From NCBI RefSeq assembly GCF_020991065.1, contig NZ_CP087710.1:124001-188000 (forward strand): 64,000 nucleotides of DNA. Reading direction: 5' to 3'. The stretch is from Nocardioides okcheonensis (GTDB taxonomy: Bacteria > Actinomycetota > Actinomycetes > Propionibacteriales > Nocardioidaceae). Below the pieces are notes generated by a model. That model did not search any database and was not told the origin of the DNA. It saw only the letters and a program-made list of their open reading frames with translations. Positions 56,695 to 64,000 of this stretch are shown piece after piece (position 1 is the stretch's first letter; every line of letters starts with the position of its first letter). The position numbers were made by a program, and so were the translations under genes.

Positions 56695-57424
56695 GCAGCG
56701 TCCGGCGCCCGACTGGGTCGGTGACGTCGGGCTGGGCGTGCAGGCGTGGGTGGGGGAGACCCCACCCACGCCGGACGAGCCCGCCCGTCCCGCCCGGCGT
56801 CCGGCGGGCTCCCGCAGCGGTGGCCGCCGGTCGGGAGGCCGCGGCCGCACCCGCACCTGGGAGGAGCGCGAGGCGGCCCGGGTCGCTCGCGCGGAGGCGG
56901 CGGCCGCCGAGGTCGAGGCCGACCCCGAGGCGGTCGCGCGCAAGATCCTCCTCGACACGCTGACCGGTCAGGCCCGCACGCGCCAGGAGCTCGCCGACAA
57001 GCTCGCCAAGCGCGGCGTGCCCGACGAGCTGGCGTCCGCGCTGCTCGACCGGTTCACCGAGGTCGGGCTGATCGACGACGCGGCCTTCGCCCGCCAGTGG
57101 GTGGAGAGCCGGCACCGCAGCCGCGGGCTGGCGCCGCGTGCGCTGAAGCAGGAGCTGCGCCGCAAGGGCGTCACCGACGACGACGCCGCCGAGGCCCTCG
57201 GGCAGATCGACGACGACGACCAGCGGGCGGCGGCGCGGGCGCTGGTCGACAAGAAGCTCCGCTCGATGCGCGGTCTCGAGCCGCAGGTCGCCACCCGTCG
57301 GCTCGCCGGGCTGCTGGCCCGCAAGGGCTACGCGCCGGGCCTGGCCTTCGCCGTGGTCCGCGAGGCGCTCGCCGACCTCGGTGCCGACGAGGACCTCGAC
57401 GACGTCGCGCTGCCCGAGGACTGA
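56684..57424 (+). CDS. recX: Regulatory protein RecX
   Basis: 246 residues. A long proline/arginine-rich N-terminal extension (1–75), then three-helix RecX repeats: [21 protein letters not shown], and [22 protein letters not shown]. It binds RecA filaments and limits RecA activity. The 11-bp overlap with recA couples their expression. Confidence 0.95.
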   Translation: MTSEQRPAPDWVGDVGLGVQAWVGETPPTPDEPARPARRPAGSRSGGRRSGGRGRTRTWEEREAARVARAEAAAAEVEADPEAVARKILLDTLTGQARTRQELADKLAKRGVPDELASALLDRFTEVGLIDDAAFARQWVESRHRSRGLAPRALKQELRRKGVTDDDAAEALGQIDDDDQRAAARALVDKKLRSMRGLEPQVATRRLAGLLARKGYAPGLAFAVVREALADLGADEDLDDVALPED

Positions 57425-57480
57425 CCGAGGACTGACCACCCCCTTCCACGCCGGGACCCGGCTCTGGTGGGATGGTCGGC

Positions 57481-57969
57481 GTGAGCAACGAGCGCGAGGT
57501 CCTCACCTATGACCTGTTCGGCACCGCCACCCGCGAGCTCGCCCAGGAGGTCGCCGACTCGGGCTTCGCCCCCGACATGGTGCTGGCGATCGCGCGCGGC
57601 GGCCTGGCGCTCGGGATGGGCCTGGGCTACGCGCTCGGGGTCAAGAACATCTCGGTCGTCAACGTCGAGTTCTACACCGGTGTCGACCAGCGCCTCGACG
57701 TCCCGATCATGCTCCCGCCCACCCCGGCGGCGGTCGACCTGTCGGGCCTGAAGGTCCTGGTCGCCGACGACGTCGCCGACACCGGCCGCACCCTCGAGCT
57801 GGTCCAGGAGTTCTGCGCCGGCCACGTCGCCGAGGCGCGCACGGCGGTGATCTACGAGAAGCCGCAGTCGGTGATCAAGCCCGACTACGCGTGGCGTCGC
57901 ACCGAGCGGTGGATCGACTTCCCCTGGTCGGTGCTGCCGCCGGTCGTCGGGCACGGACTGGCGCACTGA
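57481..57969 (+). CDS. Phosphoribosyltransferase family protein
   Basis: 162 residues with the PRPP loop VLVADDVADTGRTL near residue 95. Small PRTases of this kind resemble xanthine/hypoxanthine enzymes, but the substrate cannot be fixed. TGGGAT (57468–57473) 7 nt before GTG 57481 suggests a leaderless start; ATG 57472 is the alternative. Confidence 0.87.
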   Translation: MSNEREVLTYDLFGTATRELAQEVADSGFAPDMVLAIARGGLALGMGLGYALGVKNISVVNVEFYTGVDQRLDVPIMLPPTPAAVDLSGLKVLVADDVADTGRTLELVQEFCAGHVAEARTAVIYEKPQSVIKPDYAWRRTERWIDFPWSVLPPVVGHGLAH

Positions 57970-57999
57970 CGCGCCGCGGGCGTGGGCCATGATGGGCCC

Positions 58000-58854
58000 A
58001 TGACGACGTCCGCCATCGCCGACGCCCTGCGGCTGCCCGCCGGCCCCGTCGACCTCACCACGATCGACACCGACGCCGCCCCGGGCTTCGACGGCTCCAA
58101 GAGCGACGGCAGGGCCGCGCTGCTCGCGATGGGCGAGGAGCTCGCCGACCTCCAGGAGCGGCTGTGGGCCCAACGCACCGTCGGCGCCGAGCGCCGGGTG
58201 CTGCTCGTCCTGAAGGGGATGGACACCAGCGGCAAGGGCGGGGTGCTGCGCCACACGATCGGCCTCGTCGACCCGCAGGGCGTGCGGATCACCTCGTTCA
58301 AGGCGCCGACGGAGGAGGAGCGGGCCCACGACTTCCTGTGGCGCATCGAGCGGGGACTGCCGTCGGCCGGCTTCATCGGGGTCTTCGACCGCTCCCACTA
58401 CGAGGACGTGCTGATCGCCCGGGTGCGCGGCCTCGCCGAGCCCGACGAGATCGAGCGCCGCTACGGCGCGATCAACGACTTCGAGGCGCGCCTGGCCGGC
58501 GAGGGGGTCTCGATCGTCAAGTGCATGCTGCACATCAGCGCCGACGAGCAGCGCGAGCGGCTGGCCGAGCGGCTGGCCAACCCGGCGAAGCACTGGAAGT
58601 ACAACCCCGGCGACCTCGACGAGCGCGCCCACTGGCCGGCCTACCGTGCCGCCTACGAGACCGTCCTTGAGCGCACCAGCACCCAGGTCGCGCCGTGGCA
58701 CGTCGTGCCGTCGGACAAGAAGTGGTTCCGCAACCTCGCCGTCGGGCAGCTCCTGCTCGACACCCTGCGCGGCCTGGACCTGCAGTGGCCGGCCGCCGAC
58801 TTCGACGTCGCGGCCGAGCAGCAGCGCCTCGCGCAGGAGGCTCCCGTCCAATGA
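58000..58854 (+). CDS. Polyphosphate kinase 2 family (PPK2) nucleotide phosphotransferase
   Basis: 284 residues. Walker A-type GMDTSGKGG near residue 73, lid and Walker B-type FDRSHYEDVLIARV near 129, and NPAKHWKYNPGDLDER. It moves phosphate between polyphosphate and nucleotides (AMP or ADP). Its class cannot be settled by eye. CATGAT (57988–57993) 6 nt before ATG 58000 suggests a leaderless promoter. Its stop overlaps the HipA-like start by 4 bp (ATGA). Confidence 0.92.
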   Translation: MTTSAIADALRLPAGPVDLTTIDTDAAPGFDGSKSDGRAALLAMGEELADLQERLWAQRTVGAERRVLLVLKGMDTSGKGGVLRHTIGLVDPQGVRITSFKAPTEEERAHDFLWRIERGLPSAGFIGVFDRSHYEDVLIARVRGLAEPDEIERRYGAINDFEARLAGEGVSIVKCMLHISADEQRERLAERLANPAKHWKYNPGDLDERAHWPAYRAAYETVLERTSTQVAPWHVVPSDKKWFRNLAVGQLLLDTLRGLDLQWPAADFDVAAEQQRLAQEAPVQ

Positions 58855-59639
58855 GCGCCGGACTGCCCGGCGTCACCGTCACCCGGTACGTCACGCCGCT
58901 GCGCGAGGGCGGCAGCCTGCCCGGCGTCGTCGAGGCCGACGACCTCGGGACCTACGTCTGCAAGTTCCGCGGCGCCGGCCAGGGGGCCCGGGTCCTCGTC
59001 GCCGAGGTCGTGGTGAGCGGGCTGGCCACCCGCCTCGGGCTGCGCACGCCGCGTCTGGTCGTGCTGGACCTCGACCCCGAGATCGCCCGCTACGAGGCCG
59101 ACGAGGAGGTGCAGGACCTGCTCAACGCGAGCGTCGGCCCCAACCTCGGGATCGACTTCCTGCCGGGCTCGTTCGGCGTCGACGGCCAGGTGACGGCGGC
59201 CGAGGACGAGGGCGCACGCGTGCTCTGGCTCGACGCCTTCACCGCCAACGTCGACCGGTCGTGGCGCAACCCCAACCTGCTGCTCTGGAACGGCGATCTC
59301 TGGGTCATCGACCACGGAGCCTCGCTCTACTTCCACCACGGATGGCGCTCCGGCGTGACCGATCCGGCCCGGTTCGCCGCGCAGCCGTGGGATGCCTCCG
59401 GTCACGTCTTCGAGGCGTGCGCGGGTCGGGCCCGCGAGCTCGACGACGAGATCGGCGCACTGCTGGGGCCCGAGGTGTTCGCCGAGGTGCTCGCCGACGT
59501 GCCCGACGTGTGGCTGGAGCCGGTGCCGGGTGTGGACGGCGCCGGCCCGCTCGGGCCCGACGCCCTGCGCGTGGCCTACGTCGACTTCCTCACCGCGCGC
59601 CTCGCCACGCGGCAGTGGCTGCCGGGGGCGGACCGATGA
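58851..59639 (+). CDS. HipA-like kinase domain protein
   Basis: 262 residues. It resembles a stand-alone HipA-family kinase: a lysine in CKFRG near residue 41, a catalytic segment DAFTANVDRSWRNPNLL with Asp and Asn, and VIDHGASL as the metal-binding DFG-like motif. HipA toxins phosphorylate tRNA synthetases; this shorter type lacks the HipA N-terminal domain and has no HipB antitoxin beside it. It overlaps PPK2 and DUF3037 by 4 bp each, so the three proteins are made together. Confidence 0.85.
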   Translation: MSAGLPGVTVTRYVTPLREGGSLPGVVEADDLGTYVCKFRGAGQGARVLVAEVVVSGLATRLGLRTPRLVVLDLDPEIARYEADEEVQDLLNASVGPNLGIDFLPGSFGVDGQVTAAEDEGARVLWLDAFTANVDRSWRNPNLLLWNGDLWVIDHGASLYFHHGWRSGVTDPARFAAQPWDASGHVFEACAGRARELDDEIGALLGPEVFAEVLADVPDVWLEPVPGVDGAGPLGPDALRVAYVDFLTARLATRQWLPGADR

Positions 59640-60022
59640 GCGTCTCCCGGCTGGCCTACCAGTACGTCGTCCTGCGGTGCGTGCCGCGCCCCGACCGCGA
59701 GGAGTTCCTCAACGTCGGCGTGGTCCTGCACTGCCAGTCCGCCGACTTCCTCGACGTCGAGTGGTCCTGCGACCGCGACCGGCTCCTGGCACTGGACCCC
59801 CGGCTCCACGTCGATCAGGTCTGCGAGGCGCTCGGCTTCGTCGAGCGCGTGTGCCGCGGTGACGCGCGGGCGGGCGAGGCCGCCCGCCAGCCGCTGGGCC
59901 AGCGCTTCGGGTTCCTCAAGGCGCCACGCAGCACGGTGCTCCAGCCCGGCCCGGTGCACGGCGGGGTGACCGACGACCCCGCCCGCCAGCTCGCCCACCT
60001 GCGCGAGCGTCTCGTGGGGTGA
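59636..60022 (+). CDS. DUF3037 protein, partner of HipA-like kinase
   Basis: 128 residues (YQYVVLRCVPRPDREEFLNVGVVL at the N terminus, in part). DUF3037 proteins commonly follow HipA-like kinase genes. The function is unknown; an antitoxin or substrate-adaptor role is possible but unproven. ATG 59636 overlaps the kinase stop (ATGA). Confidence 0.88.
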   Translation: MSVSRLAYQYVVLRCVPRPDREEFLNVGVVLHCQSADFLDVEWSCDRDRLLALDPRLHVDQVCEALGFVERVCRGDARAGEAARQPLGQRFGFLKAPRSTVLQPGPVHGGVTDDPARQLAHLRERLVG

Positions 60023-60055
60023 CGGTGCGCGGGGTGACCCGGCGATACTGAGGGC

Positions 60056-63000
60056 GTGAGCACCCCCGACGGTGTCGTCCGGGTCCGACTGGCGTCCACG
60101 CTCCGGGTGGAGGCGGGTGCCGGCGTGCTCGCGGGTCGTGAGCTCGGGAGCCGCAAGGCGCGCACGTTGCTGGCCCTCCTGGCCGCGGAGCGGGGCCGGC
60201 CGGTGGCCACCGACCGGATCGTGGAGACGCTGTGGGGCGCCGACCCACCGGCCGACCCGTCGGCCAACGTCGCCACGCTCGTCAGCCGGATCCGCCGCAC
60301 CGTCGGCGCCCAGGCCGTCGCCGGGCTGCCGGGCGCCTACCGGCTCGCGGGCTCCTGGACCCTGGACGTCGCGGAGGCCGAGCAGCTGTGCGCGGCGGCC
60401 GCCGACCGGCTCGCCGCGGGCGAGCACGCACTGGCCGAGGCGGCGGCCGCCGCCGCGATGGACCTCCTAGGGGCCGGCGACGCCCTCCTCGACGAGGACG
60501 ACGCTGCCTGGGTGCTCGACCTCCGGCGCGAGGTCGACGCGGCGCGGCGCGAGGCCCGGCACCTGCGGGTCGTGGCGCTGGCGCACCTCGACCCGGGACG
60601 AGCGGTGGCGATCGCGTCCGAGGGGACGCCCGATCCCTACGACGAGCGGGCGGTGCGCGACCGGATGCGGGCGCTGGCGGCCGACGGACAGGCAGCAGCC
60701 GCGCTGGCGGCGTACGACCGGCTCGCCCGCGTCCTGCGGGCGGACCTCGGCACCGAGCCCGACGCGGCCACGGCAGCACTCCACCTCGACCTGCTGCGAT
60801 CGGTGGCGCCGGGCGGCGAGGCGCCGGCGGAGCGCCCCGCTGGTGCGGCGCCGGCCGTGACCCTCCTCGGGCGCGAGCGCGAGCTGGCGGCCATCACGGA
60901 CGCCTGGCGGGGTGCGGTCGGCGGTGCGGACGCCGGCGTGGTGCTGGTCGTGGGGGAGGGCGGCATCGGCAAGACCCGGCTGCTGGACGCAGTGGCGGAG
61001 GTCGTCGTCGCCGGGGGCGGGCACGCGGTGCGGGGCCGGTGCCACCCGGCCGAGCGCTCGCTCTTCCTGCAGCCGGTGGTCGACGCGCTGCGCCCGACCC
61101 TCGCGTCCCTCCCGACCGACGCCCTCGCCACCGTGGTCCGGGACCACGAGGCGGCGTGGGTGACCCTGCTGCCCGACCTCGGCACCGTGCTGCGCGGTGC
61201 GCCGGCGCCGCCGGCCGACCACGACCTGCAGCGGCGGGCCACCTACGACGCCGTCCTCGCGGCCCTCCAACGGCTCGCCCTCGCGCGCCCGACGGTGCTC
61301 GTGCTCGACGACCTCCAGGACGCCGGCGCCGCCACCGTCGACCTGCTGGGCTACCTGGGTCGGCGGCTCGCCGGGTCCCGCGCGCTCGTGGTGGGCGCGG
61401 TGCGCAGCGAGGACGCGACGGTCGCCGAGCGGCTCGGCGACCTGGCCCGACCGGTCCGCGTCGGGCCGCTGCCACCGGACGCCGTCGCCGCGCTGGCGGC
61501 CGCGTCCGGCTGGCCGACCACGGCGACCAGGTGATGGCCCGCACCGCCGGGCACACGCTCAGCGTCGTGGAGTGCCTGCGCGCGCTGGCGACGGGCGACG
61601 CCGGCGTGCCGGCCTCCCTGTCGGCCGCCGTGCTGGCCCGCGTCGACCGCCTCGGACCCGACCGGCGGTCGGTCGTCGAGGCCGCGGCCGTGCTGCGGCG
61701 TCGGCTGGACCCGCGCCTGCTCGCCGGGTTGACCGAGCAGTCGGAGGTGGCCACCACCCGGCTCTGCGAGGACCTCACCCGCTCCGGCCTGCTCGCGCGC
61801 AGCGGTCCGCTCTACGAGTTCGCCAACGACCTGCTGCAGGAGTGCGTGTACGCCGCGTTGCCGCAGCCGGTCGCGGTCGCCTACCACCGCCGGGCCGCGG
61901 ACCTCACGGCCGACCGTCCCGAGGTGATGGCGGCGCACGCGCACGCGGCCGGGGACGTCGGGCGGGCGGCCCGCGGGTGGCTGCTCGCCGGCGAGGAGGC
62001 GCTGAGACGCTCGGCGGTGGAGGACGCCCGGCTGCTGGTCGAGCGGTGCCTCGGCGTCGTCGGCACCACGCCCGACACCCGGGCCCGGGCGCTGCTGGTC
62101 CGGGCCCGGGTGCACGAGGCCCGGACCGCGTGGACCGAGGCGATCGCCGACATCGACGACGCGCTGGCGTGGGCGCGCAGCAGCGGCGAGCGGCGCCTCG
62201 AGCTGGCCGCGCTGCGGGCGCGGGCGGTGACGTCGCCGTGGCGCAGGTCCCCGCGGACGACATCAGCGGGCGCTCGAGGACGGGCTGCGCCTGGCGCCGG
62301 CCTGGGCGACCGCCGCGCCGAGGCCGACTTCGCGTGCCGGCTCGCGGTGATGGACGCCAGCCGGTTGCTGCTCGCGACCGCCGGGACGCGTGCCGCCCGG
62401 GCGCTCGCCCGCGCCGAGGCGGCCGGCTCCGCCGAGGGCACGCTCCTGGCGCTCGACGGCCTCAAGACGGTGGCGTGGTACCTGGGCGACGCCCCGGCGC
62501 TCGCGGACGCCGTGTCCCGGCTCGAGCCGCTCCTGGTGCAGCTGCCGAACCCCTGGCTGCGCCAGTGGGTGGTCTTCGAGGCGTCCTTCGTGCCCGCGGC
62601 GGCCGACGACTGGGCCGGCGCCGACGCCCGCCTGGTCGAGGCGCTCGACCTCAACCTCCGCAGCGGCTTCCACGCCTACGCCGGCTGGTTGCTCGCCTAC
62701 CGCGGCTGGCTGACCCGCCTGTCCGGCGACCTCGACGCCGCGCGCGACCTGGGTCGGCGCTCGGTCGAGGCCACGTCGTCCGTGGACCACCCCTGGTGGC
62801 ACTCGTGGGCGGCCGGCCTGCTCGCCGCGACGCTCGTCGAGACCGGTGACCGCGCCGAGGCCACGGAGGTCGCCCGGTCGGGCCTGGCGGCCCACAGCGG
62901 GACGGCCCGGCCCGGGCGGCTGCTGTGCGGCGCCGCGCTGGCTTCGCTCACGGGTGAGCACACCCGGGCGGCGACCGACGCCCTGGCAGCAGTCGACTGC

Positions 63001-63228
63001 CCGCCCGGCCGGGCGTGGGTGCTCGGCGCCGACGCGTACCTGTTGCTCGCGGGAGCCGCCCTCGCGCGCGGCGACGAGGTCGAGGCGGCGCGGGTGCTGA
63101 CGCCGTTGGCGGAGGCCACGTCGAGCTCGTGGCCCGAGCTGCGCCGCCGTGTGGACGTGCTGCGTCAGAGCGCCTCGAGCACCAGCCGAGCCGCCCGGTC
63201 GGCGCCGTCGGAGGGGACCGGAAGGTAG
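60056..63228 (+). pseudogene. AfsR/SARP-like ATPase regulator with multiple frame breaks
   Basis: About 1,058 residues if repaired: N-terminal winged-helix (trans_reg_C) and BTAD domain (1–260; RKARTLLALLAAERGRPVAT), a STAND/AAA ATPase (Walker A GEGGIGKT near 302; LVLDDLQDAG), then a TPR-like region. GTG 60056 has GATACT 6 nt upstream. The frame is lost near 61508–61512, giving a stop at 61534. Reading resumes in the next frame (HGDQVMARTAGHTLSVVECL) to 63228. Three more shifts near 62220, 62269 and 62298 cancel out but garble about 26 codons. Each fits loss of one base. Its last 64 bp overlap the convergent glycosyltransferase. Confidence 0.85.
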
Positions 63229-64000
63229 TCCACCGGCCGGGCCAGCGCCGCGACGAGCTCGTCGGCGACCCGGTCCGGGTCGGAGGTGTCGGCGTAGGAC
63301 ATCGCGCGCCCCGCGCGGTGTCGCTCGAGTCGGTGTCGCACGTGCACCTGCTGCTCGAAGTGGTGCTCCAGCGGGACGTACACGAACGGACGCCCGGCCG
63401 CGGTCAGCTCCATCGTGGTGCTGAGCCCGCCCTGCACCACCGCGACGTCGCACGCGGCGTGGTGCAGGTCGAGGTCCGGCAGGAAGCCGTGCACCTCGAC
63501 GCCGCGCGGCAGGTCGAGGGCCGCCCGGTCGATGCGCGGGCCGGTCACCACGACCATCCGCAGCCCCGGCACGCGGGCGGCCAGCGGGTCGTACGCCGCC
63601 GCGACCCGGCGCAGCAGGTGGTGACCGACCCCGGAGCCGCCGACCGAGACCACGCAGACGACCTCGCCGTCGCGGTAGCCCAGCCGCTCGCGCAGCTCGT
63701 CGCGCCGGGCCGGGTCCGGGCGCTCGCCCATGACGTAGCCGGCGAAGTCGAAGTGGTCCGCGGTCCACTCCCGGGTGCCCGGCAGGCCGGGGCCGAGCGG
63801 CAGGTCGGCCACGTCGTCGGGGTCGCCGACGAACACCGACCGGTCGCGCAGGTGGGGCGCGCGGGCGACGTGCTCGACCATCTCGGCGTTGTAGTCGGCC
63901 GTGAGGAAGGCCTCGCGCTCGCCCCCGTCCGGCATCGGCACCCAGCCGACGAAGTCGGTCATCCACACGAAGGGAGCCCGCTTGAGCGAGGGGTGCTCGT
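63165..64000 (-). CDS. UGT-like glycosyltransferase, 5' end beyond window
   Basis: About 278 codons are visible; the frame stays open to the window edge, so the N terminus is missing. The C-terminal half is a GT-B donor domain: VVSVGGSGVGHHLL, VEVHGFLPDLDLHHAACDVAVVQGG (in part), and TAAGRPFVYVPLEHHFEQ, typical of UDP/TDP-glycosyltransferases of the MurG/MGT type. The acceptor is unknown. It is convergent with the AfsR-like gene. Confidence 0.85.
   Translation of the reverse strand, partial: EHPSLKRAPFVWMTDFVGWVPMPDGGEREAFLTADYNAEMVEHVARAPHLRDRSVFVGDPDDVADLPLGPGLPGTREWTADHFDFAGYVMGERPDPARRDELRERLGYRDGEVVCVVSVGGSGVGHHLLRRVAAAYDPLAARVPGLRMVVVTGPRIDRAALDLPRGVEVHGFLPDLDLHHAACDVAVVQGGLSTTMELTAAGRPFVYVPLEHHFEQQVHVRHRLERHRAGRAMSYADTSDPDRVADELVAALARPVDYLPVPSDGADRAARLVLEAL

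Overview
The window is very GC-rich, densely coded DNA from an actinobacterium. Gene content and order (dapA–rnj … ftsK … rimO–pgsA … cinA–clgR-like … nei2–lhr … DUF3046–recA–recX), a CydDC fusion, a GAACN4GTTC SOS box and many leaderless TAnnnT promoters fit Actinomycetia. My best guess is Nocardioidaceae (Nocardioides-like). The family is an inference from gene content; no rRNA or tRNA is present to confirm it.

Layout: 0–4.4 kb carries the 3' part of dapA, RNase J and an orphan GAF histidine kinase. 4.4–11.6 kb is a respiratory block on the minus strand (cydA, cydB, fused cydDC with a frame break), divergent from a BlaI-type repressor and an M56 metalloprotease on the plus strand. The spacer between cydA and blaI holds alternating TACTAC/GTAGTA dyads. 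11.6–18.5 kb holds two paralogous secreted M4 metallopeptidases with matching promoter and leader sequence. 18.7–23.0 kb is ftsK plus a RodZ-like membrane HTH protein, followed by a minus-strand universal stress protein and amino-acid permease. 25.1–32.4 kb is the rimO–pgsA / cinA–clgR core, split by a secreted 5'-nucleotidase and a GH15 glycosidase. 32.4–37.8 kb is nei2 and lhr.

37.9–54.0 kb looks like accessory cargo: TerD, DUF1272, a sulfatase, DUF1801 and DinB proteins, a rifampin ADP-ribosyltransferase coupled to an NAD-dependent epimerase, a deaminase, an ECF42-type sigma factor with its YCII partner and a candidate target promoter, a PQQ sugar dehydrogenase lipoprotein, DUF2071, an ABC-2 exporter, an acyl-CoA synthetase, a broken GNAT acetyltransferase and a methyltransferase. 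54.0–57.4 kb returns to the core (DUF3046, MFS, recA, recX). 57.5–60.0 kb holds a phosphoribosyltransferase and a tightly overlapping PPK2–HipA-like kinase–DUF3037 operon. 60.1–64 kb holds an AfsR-type regulator with several frame breaks and the 3' part of a glycosyltransferase.

The most system-like candidates are (1) the PPK2–HipA–DUF3037 operon, (2) BlaI/M56 control of the cytochrome bd operon, (3) the co-regulated twin M4 proteases, and (4) the ECF42–YCII module. Six frame breaks in three genes all fit the loss of one base, so sequence error must be excluded before any of them is called biology. I saw no CRISPR array, insertion sequence, integrase, tRNA or rRNA.
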